64,000 nt of DNA from G963675935 sp963719005 (lineage in GTDB: Bacteria > Planctomycetota > Planctomycetia > Pirellulales > Thermoguttaceae): NCBI GenBank assembly GCA_963719005.1, contig CAVRAR010000008.1:434001-498000 (forward strand). The letters are read 5' to 3'. The notes beneath the pieces are model-generated. The model did no database searches. It was not told the DNA's origin and saw nothing but the letters and a program-made list of their open reading frames with translations. A program made the translations under genes and the position numbers. Positions 18,301 to 27,444 of the stretch are shown here, in pieces (the stretch's first letter is position 1; each line of letters begins with the position of its first letter).

Positions 18301-21300
18301 GATCCAACCGTTTAGCCCCGGCGTCTACGCCGGGAGGAGCAGCGCGGAAAACGCTTGCTCCGATTCTCCCGGCGTGGACGCCGGGGCTAAACGGAGTTGC
18401 GAAACCGCAAGCGGCTTTGTCTCTTATACCGGCCAGATTCTGCAAAAAGTGCTCGATCACGACGGCGCGACGCGCCCGGCGCCGGTGCCGGCGCGAAGCT
18501 TGCCGCCGGTCGAATCGACTCAGACGATTCGCGTCCGCGGCGCATCGCAGCACAATCTGAAACACGTCGACGTCGATATTCCACGCGACCGGCTGACGGT
18601 GTGCTGCGGTCCGAGCGGATCGGGAAAAAGCTCGCTGGCGATGGACACGATCTACGCCGAAGGCCAGCGGCGCTACGTCGAAAGCCTCAGCGCCTACGCC
18701 CGGCAGTTCGTCGGGCAGATGCAAAAGCCGAAGGTCGAGCACATCGAGGGGCTTTCGCCCGCGGTGGCCATCGAACAGAAGCACTTGGGCCATTCGCCGC
18801 GAAGCACGGTGGGCACGGTCACGGAGATTTACGACTACCTGCGGATTCTGATGTCGCGGCTCGGGCAGCCGCATTGCCCGGCGTGCGGCGTGCCGATCGG
18901 CAGCCAATCGGCCGACGAGATCATCGCCAAGATCATGGCCCAGCCGTCCGGCACGAAGCTCTACCTGATGGCCCCGCTGGAAATCCGCGTCGGCGAACGA
19001 TACGAAACGCTGTGGGAAGAGACCCGCGCGGCCGGCTACGTGCGAATTCGCGTCGATGGCCGCACCTACTCGGTCGATCAGCCGCCCGAGATCGACCGGC
19101 GGCGACGACACGACGTCGAAGTGGTGATCGACCGCGTGACGGTTCGCTCGGACGCCCGCTCGCGGATCGCCGGAACCGTCGAAAACGCCTTGGCGCTCGG
19201 CCGCGGCGTGCTGCGGGTGGCCCATCCGCGCGACGACGTGCCGGAAACTCGCTGGAAGGTCGAAACGCACAGCCAGCACTTCGTGTGCGACCGTTGCGGG
19301 CGGAGTTTCGAGCCGCTTTCGCCGCACAACTTCTCGTTCAACAGCGCCTTGGGATGGTGTTCGGCCTGCGAAGGGTTGGGCGTGCAAACCGGCACGAATC
19401 CCGCCGCCTTGCTCCGCGATCCGAAGCTGACGCTCGCCCAGGGCGCCGTGGGGCTCTGGCCGGGCGCCGGCAGCCCGCTGTTCGCGCGGATGCTCGACGC
19501 GTTTTCCCGCGCCACCGGCGTGCCGAGCGACGTGCCGTTCGACGAGTTGAACGGCCGCTTCCGCCGCTTGATCTTCCACGGGACCGGCGAGCAGTGGTTC
19601 GATTGCAAAACGCCGTTCAGTCCCGGCGCCACAGACGACAATGATCCCGCGTTTAGCCCCGGCGTCCACGCCGGGAGAGCGAGAAAGAAAGCTCCCGCCG
19701 ATCTTCCCGGCGTAGACGCCGGGGCTAAACTGCCGATGTTCTTCCGTTTCCAATACAAGGGCCTCTACCCGGCGTTGGAAGAAGCGAGCCGCGTTTCGCC
19801 GGCGTTCCGTGCGAAGCTGGAATATCTCGTGGACGAAGTCGAGTGTTCGGTCTGCGGCGGCAGCCGGCTGCGCGACGACGCGGCGGCCGTGCAACTTCGC
19901 AATCGCACGATCGACGACCTCTGCCGGTTGCCGTTGGGAAAGCTGCTGGCGGAAATCGCGAGTTGGAAATTCAGCGACGCCGAGCGAAAAGTAGCGGGCG
20001 AGGTCGGCCGCGAGATCAACAACCGGCTGCAATTCCTGGTCGACGTCGGCCTTGAATATCTGACGCTCGCCCGGCCCGCCCCGTCGCTTTCCGGCGGCGA
20101 AATGCAGCGCATCCGCCTGGCGGCCCAGTTGGGCAGCGGCCTGTGCGGCGTGCTCTACGTGCTCGACGAGCCGACGATCGGACTTCACCCCCGCGACAAT
20201 CACCGGCTGCTGGCCGCCCTGCGAAAGCTCCGCGACCTGGGCAACACGCTGCTGGTGGTCGAGCACGACCGCGAAGTGATCGGCAGCGCCGACCAACTGC
20301 TCGACTTCGGTCCCGCCGCCGGCCAGAGCGGCGGTCAGATCGTCGCCCAAGGCACGCCGGAGCAGGTCGCCAAGCGGCGCGGCTCCGTCACCGGGCCATA
20401 TCTTTCCGGCAAGAAAGCGATTCCGGTGCCGACGAATCGGAGGGTTCAGGGGAGAGGGGGGAGGGGAGAGGGGAGAGGGACGACAGACAAACGAACAACA
20501 AGGAAGAGTGGAGTTCCCAGTTCGAGGCCGGCGGTTGTTGGAAGAGTATCTTCCCTCTCCCCTCTCCCCTCTCCCCTCTCCCCTTTCCCGAACGGCTGCC
20601 TCGAAATCGTCGGCGCACGGCACAACAATCTGAAGAACGTCACGGTGCAGATTCCGCTGGGCGCATTCACTGTCGTTACGGGGCCGAGCGGCAGCGGGAA
20701 AAGCTCGCTGGTCGAGGACGTGCTCTTCGCGTCGCTGGCCCGAACGCTGCACCGCGCGAAGACGTTTCCCGGCGCGCACGACGCTATCCGCGGCGTCGAG
20801 TTGGTCAACAAGGTGATCCGCGTAGATCAGCAGGCGATCGGGCAAACGCCGACCTCGAATCCCGCCACATTCACCGGCGTCTTCGATCTGATCCGCTCGC
20901 TCTACGCCCAACTGCCCGAGGCGAAGCTCCGCGGCTACACCGCCCGGCGGTTCAGTTTCAACGTGCCCGGCGGGCGATGCGAAAAATGCGAAGGCAACGG
21001 GCAGCTTCGCATCGAGATGCACTTCCTGCCCGACGTGTGGGTCGAGTGCGACACCTGCCGCGGCCACCGCTACAATCCCGAGACGCTGGCGGTGCGTTAC
21101 CGCGACTGCTCGATCGCCGACGTGCTCGACATGTCCTGCGGCGACGCGGTCAGGCTGTTCAAGAACGTGCCGAAGATTCGCCGGCCGTTGCAGACGCTCT
21201 GCGACGTGGGGCTCGATTACGTCACGCTCGGCCAGTCGGCCCCCACGCTCTCCGGCGGCGAGGCCCAGCGGGTGAAACTGGCCGCCGAGCTTTCGCGGCC

Positions 21301-22745
21301 CGACACCGGCAAGACGCTCTACCTGCTCGACGAGCCGACCACCGGTCTGCACTTCGACGATCTGACGAAGCTGCTGGACGTGCTCAACCGGCTGGTCGAT
21401 TTGGGCAACACGGTGGTGGTGATCGAGCACAATCTCGACGTCATCAAGACGGCCGACTGGGTGATCGATCTCGGCCCCGAGGCCGGCGACGAGGGGGGAT
21501 ACGTCGTCGCCGCCGGCACGCCGGAGGACGTTGTTAAGAGGAGAGAGGAGAGGGGAGAGGGGAGAGGGGAAGACAAGAAGACTAGAAAAGGAAGAGACGC
21601 CGCATCCGCTGTTCTCTCCGCGTCTTCCCGTCTCCCTGTTCCTCCCTCTCCCCTCTCCCCTCTCCCCTCTCCCCTCCGTTCTTACACGGCCGAAGCCCTG
21701 GCCCCGGTGCTGGCGGCGGGACCGTTCGTCGAACGAAAACCGTACGACTTCGCCGCCGAAGCGGCTGCGCGCGAGGACGACCACGACATCACCGACGTCG
21801 GCCGCGAAGCGAAAATGCCCTGGCAAGTCGACGGCCGCCGCTGGCACACCGTCGATCGCGTCGGGCGAACCGGCAACCCTTGCCGCTGGGACGGCCGCAT
21901 CCTGGCCGAAGTCGTCGATCGCATCGAAGAGAAATCGGATCTCTTCGGCGAGACCGATTGGAGCGAGCGGACCGTGGTCGAGATTCGCGCGGCGAAGAAA
22001 TCGGACGGCTGGTTCTTCCACGCCATCACCGCCGAGGAATGGCTGCTGAAGATGAAGTTTCGCATCGCGCGGAACACGTTCAAGCGGGAAGAACTGATCG
22101 AAAAGCTCGACTTGAAGCCGCTGAACGACATGCCCGACCTGCCGCTCTACGGCACCGAGCCGCGGGTGCGATGCCGCAACCTCCGCGGGCCGTGGCAGGA
22201 GGTCGAACTGCGGGTGCATAGCTACAACGAGATCGACCGCGAGGAGTTTTGGAACTTCATCGATCGCGCGGTGGCGGGCTTCGGCACGTTCGCCGAGAAG
22301 GTGCAGGCGAAATCCGACATCCTGCACCCCTGGCGACAGCTCGGCCGCACGTGGCATCTCGCCCGGCGAGGGTTTCCCGTCGGCAAGCAAGTCCGTTGGG
22401 AAATGAACGTGTTGGAAAAGTTGCTCGAACTGCTCGGCGAGGTCGCACCGAAGGCCGAGTTCCTTTGGAACAACAAGCAGGTGCGTGCCGATTCGCGTGC
22501 CCGGCCGGCACGATCCCTGGGCGGCGGTGCAGACCAAGAAGCTCGATGCGGTCTATTTGCATCTGATGGCCCCGAAGGGCCGCTTCGCGATGGGACAGAT
22601 CACCGAACTGGGCTACAATCCCGAGATGGACGGCCACCGCCCGAACATCGACGTGATTCTGCTGAAGTTCCGCACCCCGGCCGATCTGGCCCGCGGCAAT
22701 TTGCGGGAGTTCTTGCGGAAGCATTTGGCGGGGAGCGGCGGGTAG
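15317..22745 (+). CDS. uvrA: Double-length excinuclease UvrA (tandem fusion) with C-terminal extension
   Basis: From ATG 15317 the protein is about 2,470 residues and contains two complete UvrA modules, so four ABC ATPase domains. Walker A motifs lie near residues 32, 704, 1098 and 1789 (GVSGSGKSS or GPSGSGKSS). LSGGEMQRIRLA or LSGGEAQRVKLA signatures lie near 551, 892, 1590 and 1977, each with a DEP(S/T)xGLH Walker B. Both modules keep the UvrA zinc Cys pairs (CWQCGRP, CEACEGNGS, CEKCEGNGQ). UvrA recognises DNA damage and loads UvrB in nucleotide excision repair; one polypeptide here could replace the usual dimer. About 350 residues after the second module match nothing I recognise. Five in-frame repeat elements fill linkers (16037, 18311, 19651, 20449, 21537). 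A single-base shift near 22484 displaces the last 87 codons, which resume as VPIRVPGRHDPW and end at 22745. Confidence 0.93.
16037..16192. repeat. Heptamer/octamer inverted repeat GGGGAGA inside uvrA, copy 1
   Basis: The left arm has GGGGAGA-type 7-mers and GGAGACNN 8-mers; the right arm has TCTCCCC-type units. It is in frame and encodes a Glu/Gly/Arg-rich then Ser/Pro/Leu-rich peptide between two conserved UvrA segments. Confidence 0.9.
18311..18392. repeat. Family E inverted repeat inside uvrA, copy 1
   Basis: The arms are TTTAGCCCCGGCGTCTACGC and GGCGTGGACGCCGGGGCTAA. It encodes FSPGVYAGRSSAENA and SPGVDAGAKRS in the linker between the two UvrA modules, and is followed by the GCGAAACCGCAAGCGGC palindrome (18395-18416). 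Confidence 0.9.
18395..18416. repeat. GCGAAACCGCAAGCGGCTTT short palindrome inside uvrA
   Basis: It lies directly after the family E element and is in frame. It resembles the copies at 7737, 10069, 22774 and 54903. Confidence 0.7.
19651..19730. repeat. Family E inverted repeat inside uvrA, copy 2
   Basis: The arms are TTTAGCCCCGGCGTCCACGC and GGCGTAGACGCCGGGGCTAA. It is in frame (FSPGVHAGRARK ... LPGVDAGAKL) within the second UvrA module, in the region between its two halves. Confidence 0.9.
20449..20588. repeat. Heptamer inverted repeat GGGGAGA inside uvrA, copy 2
   Basis: The left arm is GGGGAGAGGGGGGAGGGGAG, the centre is about 70 bases and the right arm is CCCTCTCCCCTCTCCCC. It is in frame in the linker before the fourth ATPase domain. 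Confidence 0.9.
21537..21676. repeat. Heptamer inverted repeat GGGGAGA inside uvrA, copy 3
   Basis: AGAGGAGAGGGGAGAGGGG and the complementary CCTCTCCCCTCTCCCC surround a short centre. It is in frame and forms the linker between the second UvrA module and the C-terminal extension. Confidence 0.9.
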
Positions 22746-22773
22746 AGCATGGAGAGCTTTTGTGAAAGCGCCG

Positions 22774-22835
22774 CGTGAAACCGCAAGCGGTTTGCGGTCG
22801 TCAATCAACAATCAGCAATCAACGATCATCAATCC
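22774..22835. repeat. Short palindrome plus AATCAAC 7-mer run
   Basis: GTGAAACCGCAAGCGGTTTG (22774-22795) is followed by five 7-mers of AACAATC type (22801-22835). The next gene starts two bases after the run. Confidence 0.75.
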
Positions 22836-22836
22836 G

Positions 22837-23714
22837 ATGTCCTCCTTGCTTCCAACCCGATTTCTCTTCCGCTTTTCGGCCGCGTGCCGATACCGCGATC
22901 CTCTGTGGACGCCCGAGGGCGCCGGCTTGGACGAGAGCTATCGGCTGCCGCGATTGGCGGAATTGGAGGAGCGGCCGGCCTGGGCCGAGGTGCGGGCGGC
23001 GTGGAGCGAAGCGGGGCTGGCGTTTGCGGTCCACGTGCGCGGCAAGAAGCAGCCGCCGTGGTGCCGCGAGGCTCGGCTCGACGATAGCGACTGCCTGCAA
23101 ATCTGGATCGACACCCGCGACGTCCACAACGTTCACCGCGCCGGCCGCTTCTGCCACCGCTTCATTTTTCTGCCCTGCGGAGGCGGCGCGCGGCTCGATC
23201 AGGCCGCTGGCCGGCTGGTTGCCGATCAACCGTGCGCGGGAGCAGCCCAACCCGATTCAGACCGAACTGTTGCAGACCTCTTGCCAACGGCAGCGGCAAC
23301 GACTATATACTAGAGGCGTTGATTCCCGCCGAAGCCTTGACCGGCTTCGATCCCGCCGAACATTCCCGCCTAGGTTTTACGTACGCCGTGATCGATCGCG
23401 AGTTGGGCCAGCAGACCTTCGGCGTCGGCGGCCCGATGCCCTACCAGGAAGATCCCAGCTTGTGGGCGCACGTTGGAATTGCAGCGGTAGGCCCGTCGCG
23501 GAGACACGAAAACGTTGAGAAGAGAACAACCGCGGAGGACGCCAAGGACGCAGAGGCAGAACGATATTGCTTGCGTGCAACAAGGACGATCTCGCCGAAA
23601 CCATCGTCCATTCGTTCCATCATTGATCTCTCCGCTCTGCGTCCTCCGCGTCCTCTGCGGTTGATCCGTAGTCTTCCGTGTGATTTGAGTGTCCGTGGCG
23701 TTCCTCTTGCGTGA
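22837..23714 (+). CDS. Carbohydrate-binding (CBM9/DOMON-like) protein, two frameshifts
   Basis: Starting at ATG 22837, the readable path is LLPTRFLFRFSAACRYRDPL, then LAFAVHVRGKKQPPWC, DDSDCLQIWIDTRDV and RAGRFCHRFIFLP. After a shift near 23210 comes LPINRAREQPNPIQTELL. After a second shift near 23285 comes GNDYILEALIPAEALTGFDP, LGFTYAVIDRELG and EDPSLWAHV. This is the order of strands seen in CBM9-like and DOMON-like sugar-binding domains. The recognisable protein ends near 23495; the frame then runs on to 23714 through an ACCGCGGAGGACGCC-type repeat. It sits next to a DUF4838 protein, but no shared pathway can be inferred. Function is not assignable. Confidence 0.6.
23510..23700. repeat. 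ACCGCGGAGGACGCC / CCTCCGCGTCCTCTGCGG inverted repeat
   Basis: A run of roughly 9-base GGACGCNGA-type units (left, 23516-23555) pairs with CTCTGCGTCCTCCGCGTCCTCTGCGG (right, 23634-23660). A related one-arm copy ends the RDD gene at 54793-54830. Confidence 0.7.
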
Positions 23715-23742
23715 ACGATAACCATCGCCAAGGAGTCCCATC

Positions 23743-25562
23743 ATGTATTCTCGCACAATGTCTGTTTTCGTCGCCATTGCGATTTGTTTGTTCACCGCCG
23801 CATCACAGGCAAGCGATCTCGTGCTGGCCGACGGCTGCAAGTCGGACTACCAGATCGTGCTGGCCGACAACGCTTCGCCTTCCACCCGGCACGGCGCCGA
23901 GGAACTGCAAACGTTTCTCGCGCAAATGACCGGCGTCAAGCTGCCGATCGTCTCCGATCAGAAGCCGATGGGCCCTCACGAGATTATCTTGGGCGACAAT
24001 GCCCATCTGTGCCAACTCGGCGTGGCGGTCGATTTCAAATCGCTCGGGCTGGAAGGCTACGTGATCCAGCACCGTTGGCGAGCGTCTGGTGATCGCCGGC
24101 GGCCAAGTTGCGCGGCAACATGTACGGCGTTTACGGCTTCCTGGAAGATCATCTCGGCTGCCGCTGGTTCACGCCGAGCGTCAGCCGCATTCCGAAAACC
24201 CCGCGGCTCGCCGTCGGCCCGATCAACGACCGGCAAGTGCCGGCGCTGGAATACCGCGAGCCCTTATGTGCGCAGACTGTTTCGACGCCGACTGGTGCGC
24301 GCGGAACCGGATGAACTCGAACATCGTGCCGTTGGAAGCGAAGCACGGCGGCAAGGTGAAGTACCTGTCGCTTGCCCATACGTTTAACGCGCTCGTTCCG
24401 CCGGCGAAATACTTCCAAGCAACACCCGGAGTATTTTTCGATGGTCCGAGGCCGGCGCACGAGCGACGATGCGCAGCTTTGCTGCACCAATCCGGATGTG
24501 GTTCGGCTCTGCACCGAGGCGATCCGCCAACAGATGCGGGCGAATCGCGACATTGCCGTCTTCTCGGTGTCGCAGAACGATTGCTACAACCAATGCGAAT
24601 GTCCGAAGTGCCAGGAAATGGCGCGACGGGAAGGCTCGCAGATCGGGCCGGTGCTGCAACTGGTCAACCGCGTGGCGGAAGGGGTGGAGAAGGAGTTTCC
24701 CGACAAGTTCGTCGAGACGCTGGCATACCAGTGGACGCAGAAGCCGCCCAAGCAGATGCGTCCGCGGCGGAACGTGCTCATCACGCTCTGTTCGGTCGAG
24801 TGCTGTTTCTCCCATCCGCTGGCCACTTGCGATTGTGAGGCGAGCAAGGCGTTTCGGGCCGACCTGGTAGCCTGGGCCAAGATCGCCCCGCGGCTTTGGA
24901 TCTGGGATTACACCACCGATTTCAGCCAGTATCTGCTGCCGTTTCCCAACCTGCACGTGTTGGGCCCGAACATTCAGTTCTACGTCGCCCATAACGTGAA
25001 GGGGATTTTCGAAGAAGACACTTACGACACGCCGCAGGGCGAACTCTCCGAGTTGGGCGGATACGTTATGGCGAAGTGTCTGTGGAATCCCAAGTACGAT
25101 TCGAACCGGGCGATCGCCGAATTTCTCGCCGGCTACTACGGCCGCGCGGCCGCCCCGATCCGCAACTATCTCGACTTGCTCCGCGAGCAAGTGGAACGCG
25201 AAAACATCCACGTGGGCATCAACGCCCCCGCCAATCACCCACACCTGCCCGACGGACTGTTGGTGAAGGCCAATTGGTTGTGGCAGCAGGCCGAGGGCCT
25301 GGTGGCCGCCCAGCCGGAGGTGCTGCGGCGGGTGAGACTATCGAGAATGAGCGTCGATTACGCGATTCTCGAGCGCGCCCGGCTCGAAGCGGCGCAACGG
25401 CTGGCGATCAACGACCGGTTTATTGCAATGGCCAAGCAGCGTTTCGCGTCCTTCTTCCAGACGCTGCAAACGAGCAAAGTCGTCCGGCTCAGCGAAGGGG
25501 CTCCGCTGGACAAGGAGGCGTACCGCCGCGATCTGGCGCTGCGGCTGCGAATCAACCCGTAG
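23743..25562 (+). CDS. DUF4838-type secreted protein, several frameshifts
   Basis: ATG 23743 begins a signal peptide (MSVFVAIAICLFTAASQASD) and an N-terminal domain (GAEELQTFLAQMTGVKLPIV, PHEIILGD) like the alpha-glucuronidase N-terminal fold. The frame changes near 24085 (NMYGVYGFLEDHLGCRWFTP), near 24260 (DADWCARNRMNSN) and near 24430. The long last part has DUF4838 motifs: FSVSQNDCYNQCECPKCQEM, GSQIGPVLQLVNRVAEGVEK, LAYQWTQKPPKQMRPRRNVL and CLWNPKYDSNRAIAEFLAGY. Proteins of this type are glycoside-hydrolase-like, possibly exported polysaccharide enzymes; no catalytic proof is visible. With three or more shifts this gene is the most damaged in the window, so it could be a true pseudogene as well as a poorly assembled gene. 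Confidence 0.7.
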
Positions 25563-25580
25563 TCGGCGTTTCTCGGCATC

Positions 25581-25657
25581 GTGTGCCACTGCTTGGAACA
25601 AGCAGTGCTGCGGCGCAAGGCGGCGCCCGGCACTGCTTCTGCGAAGCAGTGGCACAC
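25581..25657. repeat. Family B nested inverted repeat, copy 1
   Basis: Each arm is a palindrome (GTGTGCCACTGCTTGGAACA / AGCAGTG; CACTGCTTCTGCGAAGCAGT), and the two arms pair with each other. Other copies are at 28259-28336, 30764-30841 and 36949-37024 (inside a gene). Confidence 0.9.
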
Positions 25658-25668
25658 CATCGGTCAAT

Positions 25669-25917
25669 TCACCAATCGCTTTCGATCATTGCCAACCGCT
25701 GACCGACGACGAGCACGTCGCCGGCCTCGGCGGACTTCTCGGCCAAGATGCCGTCGGCCGGCGAGGGAAGATCGACCGTCGCCGCCCCGGCCAGCACTTC
25801 GACCAGCGGCTCCCCCTCCGCCACCCGCGATCCGCGCTTGACCAGCCAAAGCGTCAGCACAATCGGCTGATCGCTGAGGCCGAGATCGGGAAGGGTCAAA
25901 GGCGTGCCACTCATCAT
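25669..25917 (-). CDS. Lipoyl-domain-like protein lacking the lipoyl lysine
   Basis: This 82-residue protein is one biotinyl/lipoyl-type domain: LTLPDLGLSDQPIVLTLWLV, GSRVAEGEPLVEVLAGAATV, DLPSPADGILAEKSAEAGDV and LVVGQRLAMIESDW. In lipoyl domains the hairpin reads E-x-x-T-D-K-A; here the same position reads EVLAGAATV, so the acceptor lysine is alanine. The bases were checked codon by codon (GGG GCG GCG ACG). The ATG at 25917 overlaps the lipA stop (ATGA), so the gene is translationally coupled to lipA. It could be a sensor, a carrier competitor or a degenerate H-protein or E2 domain; none is proven. Confidence 0.75.
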   Translation of the reverse strand: MMSGTPLTLPDLGLSDQPIVLTLWLVKRGSRVAEGEPLVEVLAGAATVDLPSPADGILAEKSAEAGDVLVVGQRLAMIESDW

Positions 25918-26807
25918 TCCGATCTCGCCATTTCGCGGGCGTGGTAGCTGGAACGGACGAACGGCCCCGCGGCCACGCGCTCGAAACCGATTTGCCGGGC
26001 AAGTTTGCCGAGATGCTCGAACTCCTCCGGCGGGACAAATCGCACCACCGGCATCTGCCGCGGCGACGGCTGAAGGTATTGGCCCAAGGTCAGCAGCCGG
26101 CAGCCCGCGTCGAACAGATCGGCCAACGTGTCGAGCAGTTCTTCGCCGGTTTCGCCCAGGCCGAGCATCAGGCCGGTCTTCAAGGCGATGGCCGGATTGC
26201 GGCGATGGATGCGGCGGAACATTTCCAGCGTCCAGGCGTAATCGGTTCGCTGGTCGCGGACAACGTGGAACAGCCGCGGCACGGTCTCGGTGTTGTGGTT
26301 GTAGACATCCGGCGCTGCATCGACCAGCCGATCGACCGCCGCCGCGTTGCCGGCGAAATCGGAGGGGAGGACTTCGATCGTCGGGTCTTGCGCGAGGCTG
26401 CGGATCGCGGCTATCGTCTCCACGAAATGCCCCGCGCCGCCGTCGGGCAGATCGTCGCGGGTGACGCAGGTAATGACCGCGTGCTCGAGCTGCAACTTCG
26501 CGACCGCCTCGGCCACGCGGCGCGGCTCGTCCGGATCGGGCGGCAGCGGATTGCCCTTCGGCACGCTGCAAAACCGGCACGCCCGCGTGCAAGTGTCGCC
26601 CAAAATCAGAAACGTCGCCGTCTTCTGCGAATAGCATTCCATCCGGTTCGGACATTTCGCATGGTCGCAAACCGTATGCAGCCCCAGTTCGCCGATCAGC
26701 TTCGAGGTGAAGTGGTTGGCGTTGCCCTTCGGCACGTTGCGCTTCAGCCAACGCGGAAGGGAGCAGGGATTGCTAATCGTTGATTGTTGATTGTTGATTG
26801 GCTTCAT
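25914..26807 (-). CDS. lipA: Lipoyl synthase (radical SAM)
   Basis: The 297-residue enzyme inserts two sulfurs into octanoyl side chains. It has the N-terminal auxiliary cluster motif (CDHAKCPNRMEC, CX4CX5C), the radical-SAM motif (CTRACRFC, CX3CX2C), the AdoMet site LGLGET and the conserved C-terminal RSSYHA that binds the auxiliary cluster. Length is near 297-321 as in the family. Its first residues (INNQQSTISN) are translated from a run of AATCAAC-type 7-mers (26767-26803), an in-frame repeat at the N-terminus; typical lipoyl synthases start with a different short leader before PRWLKR. It overlaps the gene before (ATGA at 26804-26807) and after by four bases each. Confidence 0.95.
   Translation of the reverse strand: MKPINNQQSTISNPCSLPRWLKRNVPKGNANHFTSKLIGELGLHTVCDHAKCPNRMECYSQKTATFLILGDTCTRACRFCSVPKGNPLPPDPDEPRRVAEAVAKLQLEHAVITCVTRDDLPDGGAGHFVETIAAIRSLAQDPTIEVLPSDFAGNAAAVDRLVDAAPDVYNHNTETVPRLFHVVRDQRTDYAWTLEMFRRIHRRNPAIALKTGLMLGLGETGEELLDTLADLFDAGCRLLTLGQYLQPSPRQMPVVRFVPPEEFEHLGKLARQIGFERVAAGPFVRSSYHAREMARSE
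26767..26803. repeat. AATCAAC-type 7-mer run at the lipA start
   Basis: On the minus strand it reads GCCAATCAACAATCAACAAT, five tandem 7-mers of the form seen at 22801-22835 and 10089-10105. It supplies the first codons of lipA. Confidence 0.8.
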
Positions 26808-27274
26808 GCGTCGGATTGATTCGGCGATAGAGAGTTTTGCGAGGGGAGCATGTCGGATTCAGATGGCAGTGGTCTTCCCTCCTCTCGCATCAGGTTGACG
26901 AGGGCGTCATGGTATTCGACGAGAGTGCGGCTGGCAGGTTTGCCGCGAAGGTAACCGACGCCCTCCACGATGCAGAAAAAGCCCTTGTACGTAGAGAAGC
27001 CTGTGATAAAACCGAAGACGGCGCCGAGCAAAAACCCTGGCCACATGCCATTTTGAGCCTGCTGTGGGTTGCCAGGCATCAATTGCACAAAAAGTTCGAG
27101 AATAACGACGAACGCAATTGCCATGCCGATGAAAACGAGTCCCATGGCAAGATAGAACACGCCGGACCAATATCCCCATTTGTCGAGGAACGCGACTTCC
27201 TTGCGAGCGCGCTTGATGCACTTCTCCCGTGCTTTGGGAGAAACAGGCATGCGTTTCACTGGTTCGGCGTCCAT
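26804..27274 (-). CDS. Small membrane protein coupled to lipA
   Basis: I do not recognise the family. The 156-residue protein has a basic N-terminus (SPKAREKCIKRARKEVAFLD), a first membrane segment (VFYLAMGLVFIGMAIAFVVI), a second (GFLLGAVFGFITGFSTYKGF) and a charged C-terminal tail. The stop codon overlaps the ATG of lipA in ATGA form, so it is the first gene of a coupled lipA unit, which suggests a link to lipoate handling only by position. No catalytic motifs are visible. Confidence 0.6.
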   Translation of the reverse strand: MDAEPVKRMPVSPKAREKCIKRARKEVAFLDKWGYWSGVFYLAMGLVFIGMAIAFVVILELFVQLMPGNPQQAQNGMWPGFLLGAVFGFITGFSTYKGFFCIVEGVGYLRGKPASRTLVEYHDALVNLMREEGRPLPSESDMLPSQNSLSPNQSDA

Positions 27275-27397
27275 AATGAATTCGCCTCCATCCTACACGG
27301 GAAGTGGCATAGCGGCAACTGGCCACTCAGTCCGTAACTTGTCGCGTGAAGAGTTGGGGGCCAACGGCCCGCGGTGAACGCTCGCGGATTGAAGCAC

Positions 27398-27426
27398 GCT
27401 CCCGGAGTCGTTGACTCCCGGCTATT
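27398..27426. repeat. Family D half element
   Basis: GCTCCCGGAGTCGTTGACTCCCGGC is a single hairpin arm of the CCGGGAGTCAACGACTCC type. Confidence 0.7.
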
Positions 27427-27444
27427 TCGGCTATTGAGATACCG

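Noticed and set aside
15827..22537. A 2,236-codon antisense open frame opposite uvrA
   Set aside because: High G+C and codon bias of uvrA create long stop-free shadows on the other strand. Its translation has no domain pattern and is low-complexity where the repeats lie.
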